Positions 1 through 7,370 of a DNA stretch of 64,000 nt are shown here, in pieces. Made by a program: the position numbers and the translations under genes. Below the pieces are notes generated by a model. The model ran no database searches. It saw only the letters and a program-made list of their open reading frames with translations, and was not told the DNA's origin. Positions within the stretch are counted from its first letter, which is position 1. Each line of letters starts with the position of its first letter. Source of the stretch: Paragemmobacter kunshanensis (GTDB lineage Bacteria; Pseudomonadota; Alphaproteobacteria; Rhodobacterales; Rhodobacteraceae); contig NZ_JAALFE010000004.1 in NCBI RefSeq assembly GCF_011059185.1, positions 62,001-126,000 on the forward strand, given 5' to 3'.

Positions 1-1
1 C

Positions 2-241
2 CACCGCCTCGCCTCGTCGCAGGGCTTTGTCGATGCCTGCCTCGCGGGCCTCGGCTGGGGTCTGAACCCCGAACCACTGGTCGCATCCCACCTCGCCACG
101 GGCCGCCTGATCGACCTCGCCCCCGACCAGCCGCTCGATACCGCGCTGCACTGGCAGTTCGCCCGCCTCACCGCCCCGGCCATCGCCCCGCTCACCCGCG
201 CGATCCAGACGGCAGCCCGCGCCGCCCTCCTTCAGCCGTGA
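2..241 (+). CDS. argP: LysR-family regulator, ArgP type (C-terminal fragment)
   Basis: The 5' part lies outside the window; 79 codons and a TGA remain. The fragment ends a LysR effector-binding domain: GLGWGLNPE, then a LASHLATGRL-like stretch and a LDTALHWQ stretch, which is the C-terminal pattern of the ArgP/LysG branch. Proteins of this branch bind lysine or arginine and control amino-acid export genes. The DNA-binding helix-turn-helix is not visible, so the name rests on the effector domain alone. The gene converges with the membrane-protein gene at 232-804 and overlaps its 3' end by 10 bp. Confidence 0.7.
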   Translation, partial: HRLASSQGFVDACLAGLGWGLNPEPLVASHLATGRLIDLAPDQPLDTALHWQFARLTAPAIAPLTRAIQTAARAALLQP

Positions 242-804
242 CGCAGCACGCGGAAAAAGGTCATCGCCGCCAGCAGCACCAGCACCAGCCCGGCCATGTC
301 GGCCGCCGCAGCCTTCAGGAACGGCTCCGCGCGCGCCAGCATCGGCATCTCGCCGCAGCAGGGCCCGATCAGCACGCGCGGCACATTCCCGATCAGCGAT
401 CCGGCCAACCCCACCAGCAGGATCGCCTTCCAGTTCGCATCCTGCCCCTCGCCCCGCGCATCCATGCCCAGCACCCGGAACAGCGCAAAGGCCACCGGCA
501 CCGCCAGAACCTTGGCCACCAGCACCACCAACAGCAGCGCCGTCATCCCCTCCAGCCCGACGATCATCCCCGTCGACAGGATCGCCGCCGGCAACACCAT
601 CAGCATCGCCACCCAGCCATAGACCCAGACCATCAGCACCGTCACGCCAAAGGGCAGGAACACCGCATGCATCCGCGATTGCATCGCCCCGTTCCCGAAG
701 ATCCGGCTCAGATCATGTAGCCCCTGACACAGCAGAAAGGCCAGGACCATCAGCCCCGACGCGATGCAGAAATGCAGCGCCACCTGGCGCAGATCCCTCA
801 GCAT
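232..804 (-). CDS. Hypothetical multi-pass membrane protein
   Basis: A 190-residue protein with about five hydrophobic segments (near residues 13-30, 47-75, 84-110, 126-145 and 165-183), so an inner-membrane protein. A Cys-Cys pair sits in the loop GPCCGEMP near residue 148. I do not recognise the family. It lies 42 bp downstream of the small winged-helix gene at 847-1152 on the same strand, so the two may be co-transcribed. Its 3' end overlaps the LysR gene by 10 bp. Confidence 0.65.
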   Translation of the reverse strand: MLRDLRQVALHFCIASGLMVLAFLLCQGLHDLSRIFGNGAMQSRMHAVFLPFGVTVLMVWVYGWVAMLMVLPAAILSTGMIVGLEGMTALLLVVLVAKVLAVPVAFALFRVLGMDARGEGQDANWKAILLVGLAGSLIGNVPRVLIGPCCGEMPMLARAEPFLKAAAADMAGLVLVLLAAMTFFRVLRHG

Positions 805-846
805 CCTCCGCTCTCCCCCCGGGCAGGTTCCGCCCGGCGCCGCCCG

Positions 847-1152
847 TCACAGCCGGCCATTTGCCGACAGGACATACTGCCCCGCCCGGGTATCGGGCGC
901 ATGGGCCACCAGCCCCCGCTGCACCAGGCTCTTCAGCGCCCGATGATAGGTCGCCTGCGGGATCGCCGCGGCCAGGGGATGATTGCGGATCGCCTCCGAC
1001 CGCGCCGCCCGCTGCGATCCGTTGCACACCTCGTTGATGGCATAAAGCACATCGCGCTCATTGGGGGAAAGCTCCACCAGCCCAAGCGAGCTTTCCATCT
1101 CGAACAACAACGACCGAAGCTGTGCAACGCTCTTTATATTCAATCGGATCAT
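847..1152 (-). CDS. Small winged-helix DNA-binding protein
   Basis: A 101-residue protein that looks like a single MarR-like winged helix: a leading helix (residues 8-22), a segment LSPNERDVLYAINEV, a recognition-helix-like stretch ATYHRALKSLVQRGLV (about 67-82) and a wing ending in QYVLSANG. No effector domain is present. It is probably a small transcription regulator acting on itself or on the membrane-protein gene downstream. The start at 1152 lacks a strong ribosome binding site; Met19 is an alternative. The function is unknown. Confidence 0.6.
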   Translation of the reverse strand: MIRLNIKSVAQLRSLLFEMESSLGLVELSPNERDVLYAINEVCNGSQRAARSEAIRNHPLAAAIPQATYHRALKSLVQRGLVAHAPDTRAGQYVLSANGRL

Positions 1153-1478
1153 CCCCGAGCCGGCCCCCGGACGGGCAAGGCAGCCACGTCCTGTTAACCA
1201 TTATTAAAGCGTAGATACCCCCGTCAGGCAACGCTCCTCGCAAGGCGGGGCGAAGATTGGCATGAAGTTTGCTGCAAGGATTGCGCAACCGCATCGGCCA
1301 CTCGCAGAGAAAACTTTCATGCCCAGCAGCAAAGCCCTTGACAGCCCCTCTTGCAGCAACAACTTTTACGTGTATTAAGAAATTGATTCACGACCTATTG
1401 GTTATCCGGTTTCCTGTGCCTTGCCAGTGACCAGCTCTTCGGACCCCCCGCCGTTCGCAAAGATTGTCCCGCCCCAAG
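1153..1478. other. Divergent intergenic region
   Basis: No gene is seen between the winged-helix gene (leftward) and the receiver-like gene (rightward). The stretch is AT-richer than its surroundings. A possible sigma-70-like promoter for the rightward gene has TTGACA at 1338-1343 and a weak AACTTT about 17 bp later at 1361-1366. For the leftward gene the AT-rich run around 1195-1215 is the likeliest promoter zone. Both are inferences from composition and spacing only. Confidence 0.35.
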
Positions 1479-2009
1479 ATGAACATCCTTCCCGACAGCA
1501 TCAGCATGGCCCCTGCCAAGGACGCGTCCCCCGCCTGCTGCCCGCCCGGAGTGGCGCAGATGCCCCGCCCCGCGCAAATCGTCGCCGTCTGCGAACGTCC
1601 CGGTCCGCTGGACCCGCTGCTTGACTGGCTCGCCGAAAAGGGCGCGCAGATCGTGCATGTGCCGCTGCGCCGCCTGCCGCTCGACTGGTTCGATGCCAAT
1701 GCCCATCGCCATGACGTCGCCCTCGTCGATGCCGATTTCCTGGGCGATGAAGGGGCGATGATAGATTTCGGGATGCGCCTGCGCCGCTTCAGCCCGGGCA
1801 TGCCGGTGATCATGGCGACAAAGCGCGTCACCGCCTCGGATTTCTCGACCGAACGCATGGCCATCTGCGATGTCACGCTGCGCATGCCCATCACCCGCGG
1901 CGACCTGCTCGAGGCGCTTTCCGCGGCGCTGGAAAACCATGCCCACTGGACCGAAATCCGTCATCAGGGTCGTCCCCTGATCGCCGAGGCACACCCCCCC
2001 TCGGTCTGA
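1479..2009 (+). CDS. Receiver-like stand-alone protein
   Basis: Up to 176 residues with a response-regulator-receiver-like fold: a hydrophobic strand AQIVAVCE, an acidic strand end DVALVDADFLGDEG where the phospho-acceptor Asp would lie, a later strand PVIMATKR with a Lys, and a last helix GDLLEALSAALE. No output domain follows. The early acidic pair of true receivers is not clear, so phosphorylation is uncertain. The start is uncertain: a TTG at 1464, ATG at 1479, and ATG at 1560 are in frame. The last has the best Shine-Dalgarno (GGAG, 8 nt spacing) and would give 149 residues beginning just before the domain. Confidence 0.6.
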   Translation: MNILPDSISMAPAKDASPACCPPGVAQMPRPAQIVAVCERPGPLDPLLDWLAEKGAQIVHVPLRRLPLDWFDANAHRHDVALVDADFLGDEGAMIDFGMRLRRFSPGMPVIMATKRVTASDFSTERMAICDVTLRMPITRGDLLEALSAALENHAHWTEIRHQGRPLIAEAHPPSV

Positions 2010-2037
2010 TCGCCAGAATGGCGATACCCGTGCGACT

Positions 2038-2065
2038 GGCGGCCCCCCCGGGCCGCCATTTCTTT
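2038..2065 (+). terminator. Rho-independent terminator of the receiver-like gene
   Basis: A perfect 8-bp stem (2038-2045 with 2050-2057) around a CCCC loop, followed by ATTTCTTTT. It stands 28 bp after the stop codon of the receiver-like gene. Confidence 0.75.
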
Positions 2066-2078
2066 TGCCGAAACGAGA

Positions 2079-2103
2079 AAGGGCGGCCCGTTGGGCCGCC
2101 CTT
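2079..2103 (-). terminator. Terminator-like hairpin downstream of yebC
   Basis: A perfect 11-bp stem (2079-2089 with 2093-2103) with a 3-nt loop, 28 bp after the yebC stop on the minus strand. The following minus-strand bases are T-rich but interrupted (TTTCTCGTTTC). Confidence 0.65.
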
Positions 2104-2130
2104 CCCGCATTCCTCGGCGTTCCGCCCGGA

Positions 2131-2874
2131 TCAGGCCAGTTGCGCCGCCACATCCTCGGGGATGTCGAAATTATGCGTCACGGTCTGCACATCGTCATCC
2201 TCTTCCAGCATGTCGATCAGCCGCATCAGCTTGGTCGCCGTGTCCAGATCGACCTCGGTCCGCGACTGCGGCCGCCAGACCAGCTTGGATTCCAGCGATT
2301 CCCCCAGCGCCTTCTCCAGCGCGTCTGACACATCCGAAAGCGACTCGACGCTGCAATAGATCCAGTGGCCCTCGTCGTCGGATTCCACGTCATCCGCCCC
2401 GGCCTCCAGCGCGGCCATCATCACGTCATCCGCCGATCCGGCGCTGGCGGCATAGGAAATCTCGCCCACCCGGTCAAAGGAATGGCTGACCGATCCGGTC
2501 TGCCCAAGGTTCCCGCCGCATTTGGTGAAATAGGACCGCACGTTCGAAGCCGTGCGGTTCAGGTTGTCGGTCATCGCCTCGACGATGATCGCGATCCCGT
2601 TCACGCCATAGCCTTCATAGCGGATCTCGGTGTAATCCTCCGCATCGCCGCCCTGCGATTTCTTGATCGCGCGCTCGATCACGTCCTTCGGCATCGACAC
2701 GGCCTTCGCCGCCTTCACCGCCAGACGCAGGCGCGGGTTCTTCTCGGGGTCAGGATCGCCCATCTTGGCGGCGACGGTGATCTCCTTCGCCAGCTTGGAA
2801 AACATCTTCGAGCGCAGCTTGTCCTGCTTGCCCTTCCGATGCTGGATGTTCGCCCATTTTGAATGGCCTGCCAT
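2131..2874 (-). CDS. yebC: YebC/PmpR (TACO1) family protein
   Basis: A 247-residue protein starting [19 protein letters not shown], the hallmark N-terminus of YebC/TACO1 proteins, with the acidic C-terminal segments typical of the family (EADEGH-like and EEDDDVQTV). Family members bind ribosomes or DNA; recent work on relatives points to relief of ribosome stalling at difficult peptides such as prolines, while older work describes a transcription regulator. The open frame extends 16 codons further upstream, but the conserved MAGHSKW fixes the start here. It is monocistronic, with its own hairpin downstream. Confidence 0.95.
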   Translation of the reverse strand: MAGHSKWANIQHRKGKQDKLRSKMFSKLAKEITVAAKMGDPDPEKNPRLRLAVKAAKAVSMPKDVIERAIKKSQGGDAEDYTEIRYEGYGVNGIAIIVEAMTDNLNRTASNVRSYFTKCGGNLGQTGSVSHSFDRVGEISYAASAGSADDVMMAALEAGADDVESDDEGHWIYCSVESLSDVSDALEKALGESLESKLVWRPQSRTEVDLDTATKLMRLIDMLEEDDDVQTVTHNFDIPEDVAAQLA

Positions 2875-3065
2875 GACCCGCGCTCCGATATCCCTTGGGG
2901 GGTGATGGCGTCCTATACACAAGGCAGGCGGGGAACGGCAACCCCGCCCCCGCGCAACTCCGGCCTATTCCGCTTCAGCGGCAAAGACCGCGCCCAGCCC
3001 CGCGAAGTGCAGCCCCATGCCTTCCGTTGCGCCGGACGGGCATTCCCGCCCCTCCGGCACGGAAA

Positions 3066-3422
3066 TCACTTCACCGGCGGGGGCGAGGCAAAGGTCCAAC
3101 TCTCCCCCCCGTCCGAAATCTCCACCGATGCCATCGGCGGCACCACGCCCTCGGCCCCCAGCGCGCGGGTCAACTCGCTCCAGAACTGGCGCAGCAGGTT
3201 GGGCTTCTCCACCACCGTCACGCGATAATCATAGCCCGGCCCGCAGGGCTCCAGCCGCCCGGCCCCGCCCGCCGCCGCCCAATCCGCGCGGCAGACCGTG
3301 CCATCGCTCAGGCTTACCGTCAGCACCGATTGCGACAGCCGCGCCGCCTGCGGCTCCACAGGCTGCATCGCCGCCGCGCAACCGGCCAGACCCAGCACCG
3401 CCACAAGTCCCAGAACCCGCAT
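3066..3422 (-). CDS. Small secreted lipoprotein, function unknown
   Basis: A 118-residue protein with a lipoprotein signal: MRVLGLVAVLGLAGC places the lipidated Cys at residue 15 in an LAGC lipobox. The mature part has two further cysteines (residues 44 and 60) that could form a disulphide, and an aromatic segment GYDYRVTVVEKPNLL. It starts 11 bp after the stop of the SLC13-type transporter gene and is probably translated from the same mRNA. I do not recognise a named family. Confidence 0.7.
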   Translation of the reverse strand: MRVLGLVAVLGLAGCAAAMQPVEPQAARLSQSVLTVSLSDGTVCRADWAAAGGAGRLEPCGPGYDYRVTVVEKPNLLRQFWSELTRALGAEGVVPPMASVEISDGGESWTFASPPPVK

Positions 3423-3433
3423 CTCCACCACTC

Positions 3434-5230
3434 CTACAAGGGCCAGATCACCGGGATCAGCGCCGAAGCCACCAATCCCGTCAGGATATTCAACGGTATC
3501 CCCACCCGCATGTAATCCGAAAAGCGATAGCCCCCCGGACCATAGACCATCATGTTCGTCTGATACCCCACCGGCGTCGCAAAGGCGACCGAGGCCGAGA
3601 ACATCACCGCCACGACAAAGGGCCGCGCATCCACGCCCAGCGTCTGCGCCAACTCGATCACGATGGGCGTATAGATCACCGCCACCGCATTGTTCGACAG
3701 GAACTCCGTCAGCGCCAGCCCCAGGAAATAGACGCACAGGATCATCAGGAAGGGCGACATCCCCAGCATCAAGGGCGCCACCGCCTCCACGATCAGTTCC
3801 ACCGCCCCCGCATGTTCCAGCCCCTGCCCCACCGCCAGCATCGCAAAGATCATCGCGATCAGGCGGCCATCGACAAAGCTGAAGGCCTCCTCGGCATCCA
3901 CGCAGCGCGTGATCAGGATCACCGCCACCGCGACCAGCCCCAGCGCCAGGATCGGCGCCACATCCAGCGCCGACAGCAGCACGATCCCCGCCAGCGCGGC
4001 AATCGCGATGGGGGCCTTGCCACGCCGGAACGGCTTGATCGACGGGCGGCTGATATCCACCAGATCCATATCCGCCGCCAGCCGCTGGATATCCTCCACC
4101 GCGCCTTCCAAGAGCAGCGTATCCCCCACCCGCACCGTCAGGTCATCCAGCTGCCGCCCGATATTCTGGTTGCGCCGATGCGCCGCCAGCACATAGACGC
4201 CGTATCGCCGCCGCAGCCGCAACTCGCCCAGCCGCCGCCCCTCCATCCGGCAGCCGGGCGAAATCAGCACCTCCACCGTCTCGGTCCGGGTCGAAGAAAG
4301 CTTGTCCACCAGATGCAGGTCCTTGCGGTTCTGCAGGCCCAGAAGTTCCGTCATCTCCGTCCGCAGCACCACCCGGTCCCCGGCCTCAAGCTTCACCGGC
4401 GCCAGGTCCCGCCGCAGCGAGGCATCGCCGCGCAACACGTCGATCAGCCGCACCCCGTCGCGCTTGAACAGGTCGATCTCCAGCACCGCCTGCCCGATCA
4501 GCGGGCTGTCCTCGGGCACGGCAACTTCCGTGAAATACTTCATCTTGCGCCGGTCGCTCAGCAGCACGCCCATGCTCTGCCGCACCGGCAGCAGCTTGTC
4601 CGCCGTCAGCGCCAGAAAGGCCCCGCCGATCACCGTGATCGCAATCCCCAAAGGCGCGATTTCAAAGATGGTGAAATGCGCAAGCCCGCTCTCCGCCGCC
4701 ACCCCATCCACCAGCAGGTTGGTCGAGGTGCCGATCAGCGTGATCATCCCCCCCATCACCGTGACATAGGACAAGGGGATCAACAGCTTCGAGGGCGCGG
4801 TCCCCATCTTCACCGCCATCTGCATCACCACGGGGATCATCACCGCCACCAGCGGCGTGTTGTTCATGAACCCCGACGCCACCGCGATGAACCCGAACAG
4901 CACGACGATCGTCCGCTTCGGCCTGTCCCCCACCTGCCGCTCGGCCGCGCGGATCACCATCTCCACCGCGCCCGTCCGGACCAGCCCCCCCATCACCAGG
5001 AACATCAGCACGATGGTCCAGGGCGCGGCATTCGACAGCACCGCCACGCCCTCGCGCACCGGCAGGATCCCCAGCACCAGCATCAGCGCGGCCCCGCCCA
5101 GCGCCGTCACCTCCACCGGATAGACCTCGCGCACGAACAGCGCGAACATCCCCAGCAGGATCGCGATCGCCACCCAGGGTTGCCATTCCGCCGCCAGTTC
5201 CAGTCCGAACATACCGCCCCCTCGCACCAA
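3434..5230 (-). CDS. SLC13/DASS-type permease with RCK_C (TrkA-C) domains
   Basis: A 598-residue inner-membrane transporter. Two membrane halves (about 10-195 and 400-598) flank a soluble middle of about 200 residues that reads as two TrkA-C domains (EDSPLIGQAVLEI... and SPGCRMEGRRLGEL...). Each half carries an SNT-like substrate/sodium signature: TLIGTSTNLLV in the first, ATPVGYQTNMMVYGPG in the second. Such proteins move sulfate, di-/tricarboxylates or similar anions with Na+ or H+; the exact substrate cannot be read from sequence. Met7 (5212) is an alternative start. The lipoprotein gene follows 11 bp downstream. Confidence 0.88.
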   Translation of the reverse strand: MVRGGGMFGLELAAEWQPWVAIAILLGMFALFVREVYPVEVTALGGAALMLVLGILPVREGVAVLSNAAPWTIVLMFLVMGGLVRTGAVEMVIRAAERQVGDRPKRTIVVLFGFIAVASGFMNNTPLVAVMIPVVMQMAVKMGTAPSKLLIPLSYVTVMGGMITLIGTSTNLLVDGVAAESGLAHFTIFEIAPLGIAITVIGGAFLALTADKLLPVRQSMGVLLSDRRKMKYFTEVAVPEDSPLIGQAVLEIDLFKRDGVRLIDVLRGDASLRRDLAPVKLEAGDRVVLRTEMTELLGLQNRKDLHLVDKLSSTRTETVEVLISPGCRMEGRRLGELRLRRRYGVYVLAAHRRNQNIGRQLDDLTVRVGDTLLLEGAVEDIQRLAADMDLVDISRPSIKPFRRGKAPIAIAALAGIVLLSALDVAPILALGLVAVAVILITRCVDAEEAFSFVDGRLIAMIFAMLAVGQGLEHAGAVELIVEAVAPLMLGMSPFLMILCVYFLGLALTEFLSNNAVAVIYTPIVIELAQTLGVDARPFVVAVMFSASVAFATPVGYQTNMMVYGPGGYRFSDYMRVGIPLNILTGLVASALIPVIWPL

Positions 5231-5242
5231 ACGCGCGGTCCG

Positions 5243-6169
5243 TCAGGCGGCGGGCACATCCCCCCGCGCCGAGCGTGCGCGCGGGCTGACCAATGCCACA
5301 CCGGACAGAAGCAAAACAAGCGAAAGCCAGAGAGAAGGAGGAAATCTCTCTCCCAGGATCACCATTGCCCAGAAAATTCCCGCCCCCGTCACGATATAGG
5401 AACATTGTGAGGCGAACACCGCCCCCGCCCGGAACGCAAGCCACACATAGGCCGCATAGACCAGCGCATGCAGCGCTGATGATGCCGCCAGCGCCACCTC
5501 CGCCCGGCCGAATCCGGCGAAGGGATCGAAGAACTGCCCCGTCAGCAGCGCCACGGGCAGGCACAGCACCATGCCCGTGACCGATGCCCCGAACATCGCC
5601 TGCACCGGGTCCATCCCCGCCGTGCCATTGCGCGCCACGTAAAGCCCCTCCAGCGCATAGCAAAGCGGCCCGACCAGGGCGACGGGCAGGAAGGCCGCCA
5701 TTGCCGGATCGGGCAGCGCCGCCCCGGGGGCCGCCAGCAACCCCACCGCCATCAGCCCCAGGCACAGCCCCGCCAGCCGCGCCCAGCTGAACCGCTCCAT
5801 CCCCAGCAGCAGCGCGATGGGAAAGGCGATCATCGGCACCGCCGAAATCAGGATCGACATGATCCCCGATGGCAGCCGTGCGATCGAGAGATAGAAGGTC
5901 GCATTCGGGATCAGCGTGCCCAGCGCCGCCACGACGACATAGAACCGCAGCGCCGGGCGGGTGAAGACCAGCCCCCGCCCCCGCGGCAGGCAGATCGCCC
6001 CCAGCACCCCGGTGCAGACCACCAACTGCCAGAAGATCAGCCCGAAAGGCCCATGCCCCGTCGATGTCGCGATCTTGCCCAGCGGCTGGGTCAGCCCCCA
6101 GCCAAGGCCCAGCAGCAGCAGAACCCCCACCAGAAACCAGCGCTGACCGCCCGCGGAAAGGGCTGTCAC
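5243..6169 (-). CDS. DMT-superfamily (EamA) transporter
   Basis: A 308-residue protein with ten predicted membrane helices in two EamA repeats (about 10-145 and 160-295). The first helix contains GLGWGLTQPLGK and the fourth-fifth region FYLSIARLPSGIMSIL, a typical EamA core. Members export or import small metabolites; the substrate is unknown. The start codon overlaps the stop of the ymdB-like gene by 4 bp (ATGA), so the two are translationally coupled, and the SLC13-type gene follows 12 bp downstream. Confidence 0.87.
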   Translation of the reverse strand: MTALSAGGQRWFLVGVLLLLGLGWGLTQPLGKIATSTGHGPFGLIFWQLVVCTGVLGAICLPRGRGLVFTRPALRFYVVVAALGTLIPNATFYLSIARLPSGIMSILISAVPMIAFPIALLLGMERFSWARLAGLCLGLMAVGLLAAPGAALPDPAMAAFLPVALVGPLCYALEGLYVARNGTAGMDPVQAMFGASVTGMVLCLPVALLTGQFFDPFAGFGRAEVALAASSALHALVYAAYVWLAFRAGAVFASQCSYIVTGAGIFWAMVILGERFPPSLWLSLVLLLSGVALVSPRARSARGDVPAA

Positions 6170-6978
6170 GGCGCGCTCTCCTGCAACCGCCCGCCCTGCC
6201 GCACCGGCACCACCCTCAGCGCCTTGCCTGTCCGGTCATCGGTCTCGACAAAGACACCCGACAGCGTGGCCTCGCCCGCCGCCGGCTCGAACCGCCCCTT
6301 GGCCATGCCGGTGACGAAACGGCGCAAGGGCTCCAGCTTCTCCATCCCGATGACGCTGTCATAGTCGCCGCACATGCCCGCATCCGAAAGATAGGCCGTG
6401 CCCCCCTTCAGGATCATCGCATCCGCCGTCGGCACATGGGTATGCGTGCCCACCACCAGCGACGCCTGCCCGTCGCACCAATGCCCCATGCCCATCTTCT
6501 CGGAGGTCGCCTCGCAATGCATATCGACCACTGCCGCCTGTACCGCCGCCCCCAGGGCATGGGTCTTCAACACCGCCTCGATGGCCGAGAAGGGATCGTC
6601 AAAGGGCCGTTTCATGAAGACCTGCCCCAGAACCTGCGCCACCAGAACCTTGCGCCCCTGCGTCGCGGTGAAGACGCGAAACCCCTTGCCCGGCGCCACC
6701 TTGGAAAAATTCAGCGGCCGGATGATCCGCGGCTCCGTCTCGATGAAGGACAGCATGTCCTTCTGGTCAAAGGCATGATCGCCCAGCGTGATGCAATCCG
6801 CCCCCGCCGCCAGAATGGCCCGGGCATGATCCGGCGTCAGCCCCGCCCCGCTCGAGGCGTTCTCGCCATTCACCACCACGAAATCGAGCGCCCAGTCCGT
6901 CCGCAAAGCGGGCAGCCGCGCGGTGATCGCCGCCCGTCCCGCCCGCCCCATGACATCGCCAAGAAAAAGGATCCGCAT
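6166..6978 (-). CDS. ymdB: YmdB-family metallophosphoesterase
   Basis: A 270-residue member of the TIGR00282/YmdB family, whose studied members hydrolyse 2',3'-cyclic nucleotides. Seen motifs: FLGDVMGR with Asp8, NGEN at 37-40, a GDH at 66-68 and the late GTHTHVPTAD. In characterised homologues the residue at position 67 is a metal-binding Asn (GNH); here it is Asp. Whether this keeps the bimetallic centre is unknown. It is the first gene of a pair with the DMT transporter. Confidence 0.88.
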   Translation of the reverse strand: MRILFLGDVMGRAGRAAITARLPALRTDWALDFVVVNGENASSGAGLTPDHARAILAAGADCITLGDHAFDQKDMLSFIETEPRIIRPLNFSKVAPGKGFRVFTATQGRKVLVAQVLGQVFMKRPFDDPFSAIEAVLKTHALGAAVQAAVVDMHCEATSEKMGMGHWCDGQASLVVGTHTHVPTADAMILKGGTAYLSDAGMCGDYDSVIGMEKLEPLRRFVTGMAKGRFEPAAGEATLSGVFVETDDRTGKALRVVPVRQGGRLQESAP

Positions 6979-7142
6979 GTCCCCGCCCTACGTCACGCCG
7001 GGCATGGCGGCAATCCCGTTCCCGACCCGTGCCGTCGCAAAACCCCACCGCAGCATAAAACCCGCCCTCGCCCCTTCACCCTGGCCCAAATACCCGAATT
7101 CCCACGCCAGCCACCCCCACCCCGGTCGCCTTCCGGCGCCCT

Positions 7143-7168
7143 CCCCTCCCCCGCCTGCGGGGGAGGGG
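7143..7168. repeat. GC-rich palindrome (REP-like)
   Basis: A perfect 10-bp inverted repeat (7143-7152 with 7159-7168) around GCCTGC, followed by a run of ten or more G. Similar CTCCCCC...GGGGGAG palindromes are common dispersed intergenic repeats in high-GC Proteobacteria. Here it can act as a bidirectional hairpin. Confidence 0.6.
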
Positions 7169-7254
7169 CCGGGGGGGGGGGCGTTTCCCCACAGGCACGC
7201 CCTGTGCAATGGCGCACCCTGACCGCGAAAACGCCGCTCCAGCCTATCGCTTCT

Positions 7255-7310
7255 TGTATGCACCGCTGTCTGCACCAGGCGCTGCACTGCAGGGCTGAAC
7301 GGGCATTTTC
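7255..7310. repeat. Dispersed 55-bp intergenic element, copy 1
   Basis: The element starts TGTATGCACC and contains GCTGCACTGCAGGGCTGAAC. A second copy at 29244-29297 matches at roughly three quarters of positions with one 2-bp gap. The inner CTGCACTGCAG (7282-7292) is a perfect palindrome that fits the CTGC-N3-GCAG pattern reported for the polyhydroxyalkanoate regulator PhaR. It ends 60 bp before the helicase start. The role is unknown. Confidence 0.5.
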
Positions 7311-7370
7311 GCCCAACCTCCTGAAATCAGACCCCTTCCCCCACCCCACCCCACACTCTACCTTCCCCCC

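Larger units (their letters stand above)
6979..7370. other. Intergenic region with palindrome and dispersed element
   Basis: No gene is seen between ymdB (leftward) and the helicase gene (rightward). The region holds a G/C palindrome at 7143-7168 and a 56-bp element at 7255-7310 that recurs at 29244-29297. It also carries the string CCAAATACCCGAATTCC at about 7088-7104, which in my memory resembles a motif often found between genes in Rhodobacteraceae. The helicase start has no clear Shine-Dalgarno. Confidence 0.5.

Noticed and set aside
3017-5410. 797-codon plus-strand open frame
   Set aside because: It is the antisense shadow of the SLC13-type gene: composition is His/Arg/Gln/Pro-rich, with no domain, and the minus strand codes for a clear transporter.
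7088-7104. CCAAATACCCGAATTCC string resembling a frequent Rhodobacteraceae intergenic motif
   Set aside because: Only one copy in the window and the resemblance is from memory; not strong enough for a feature.
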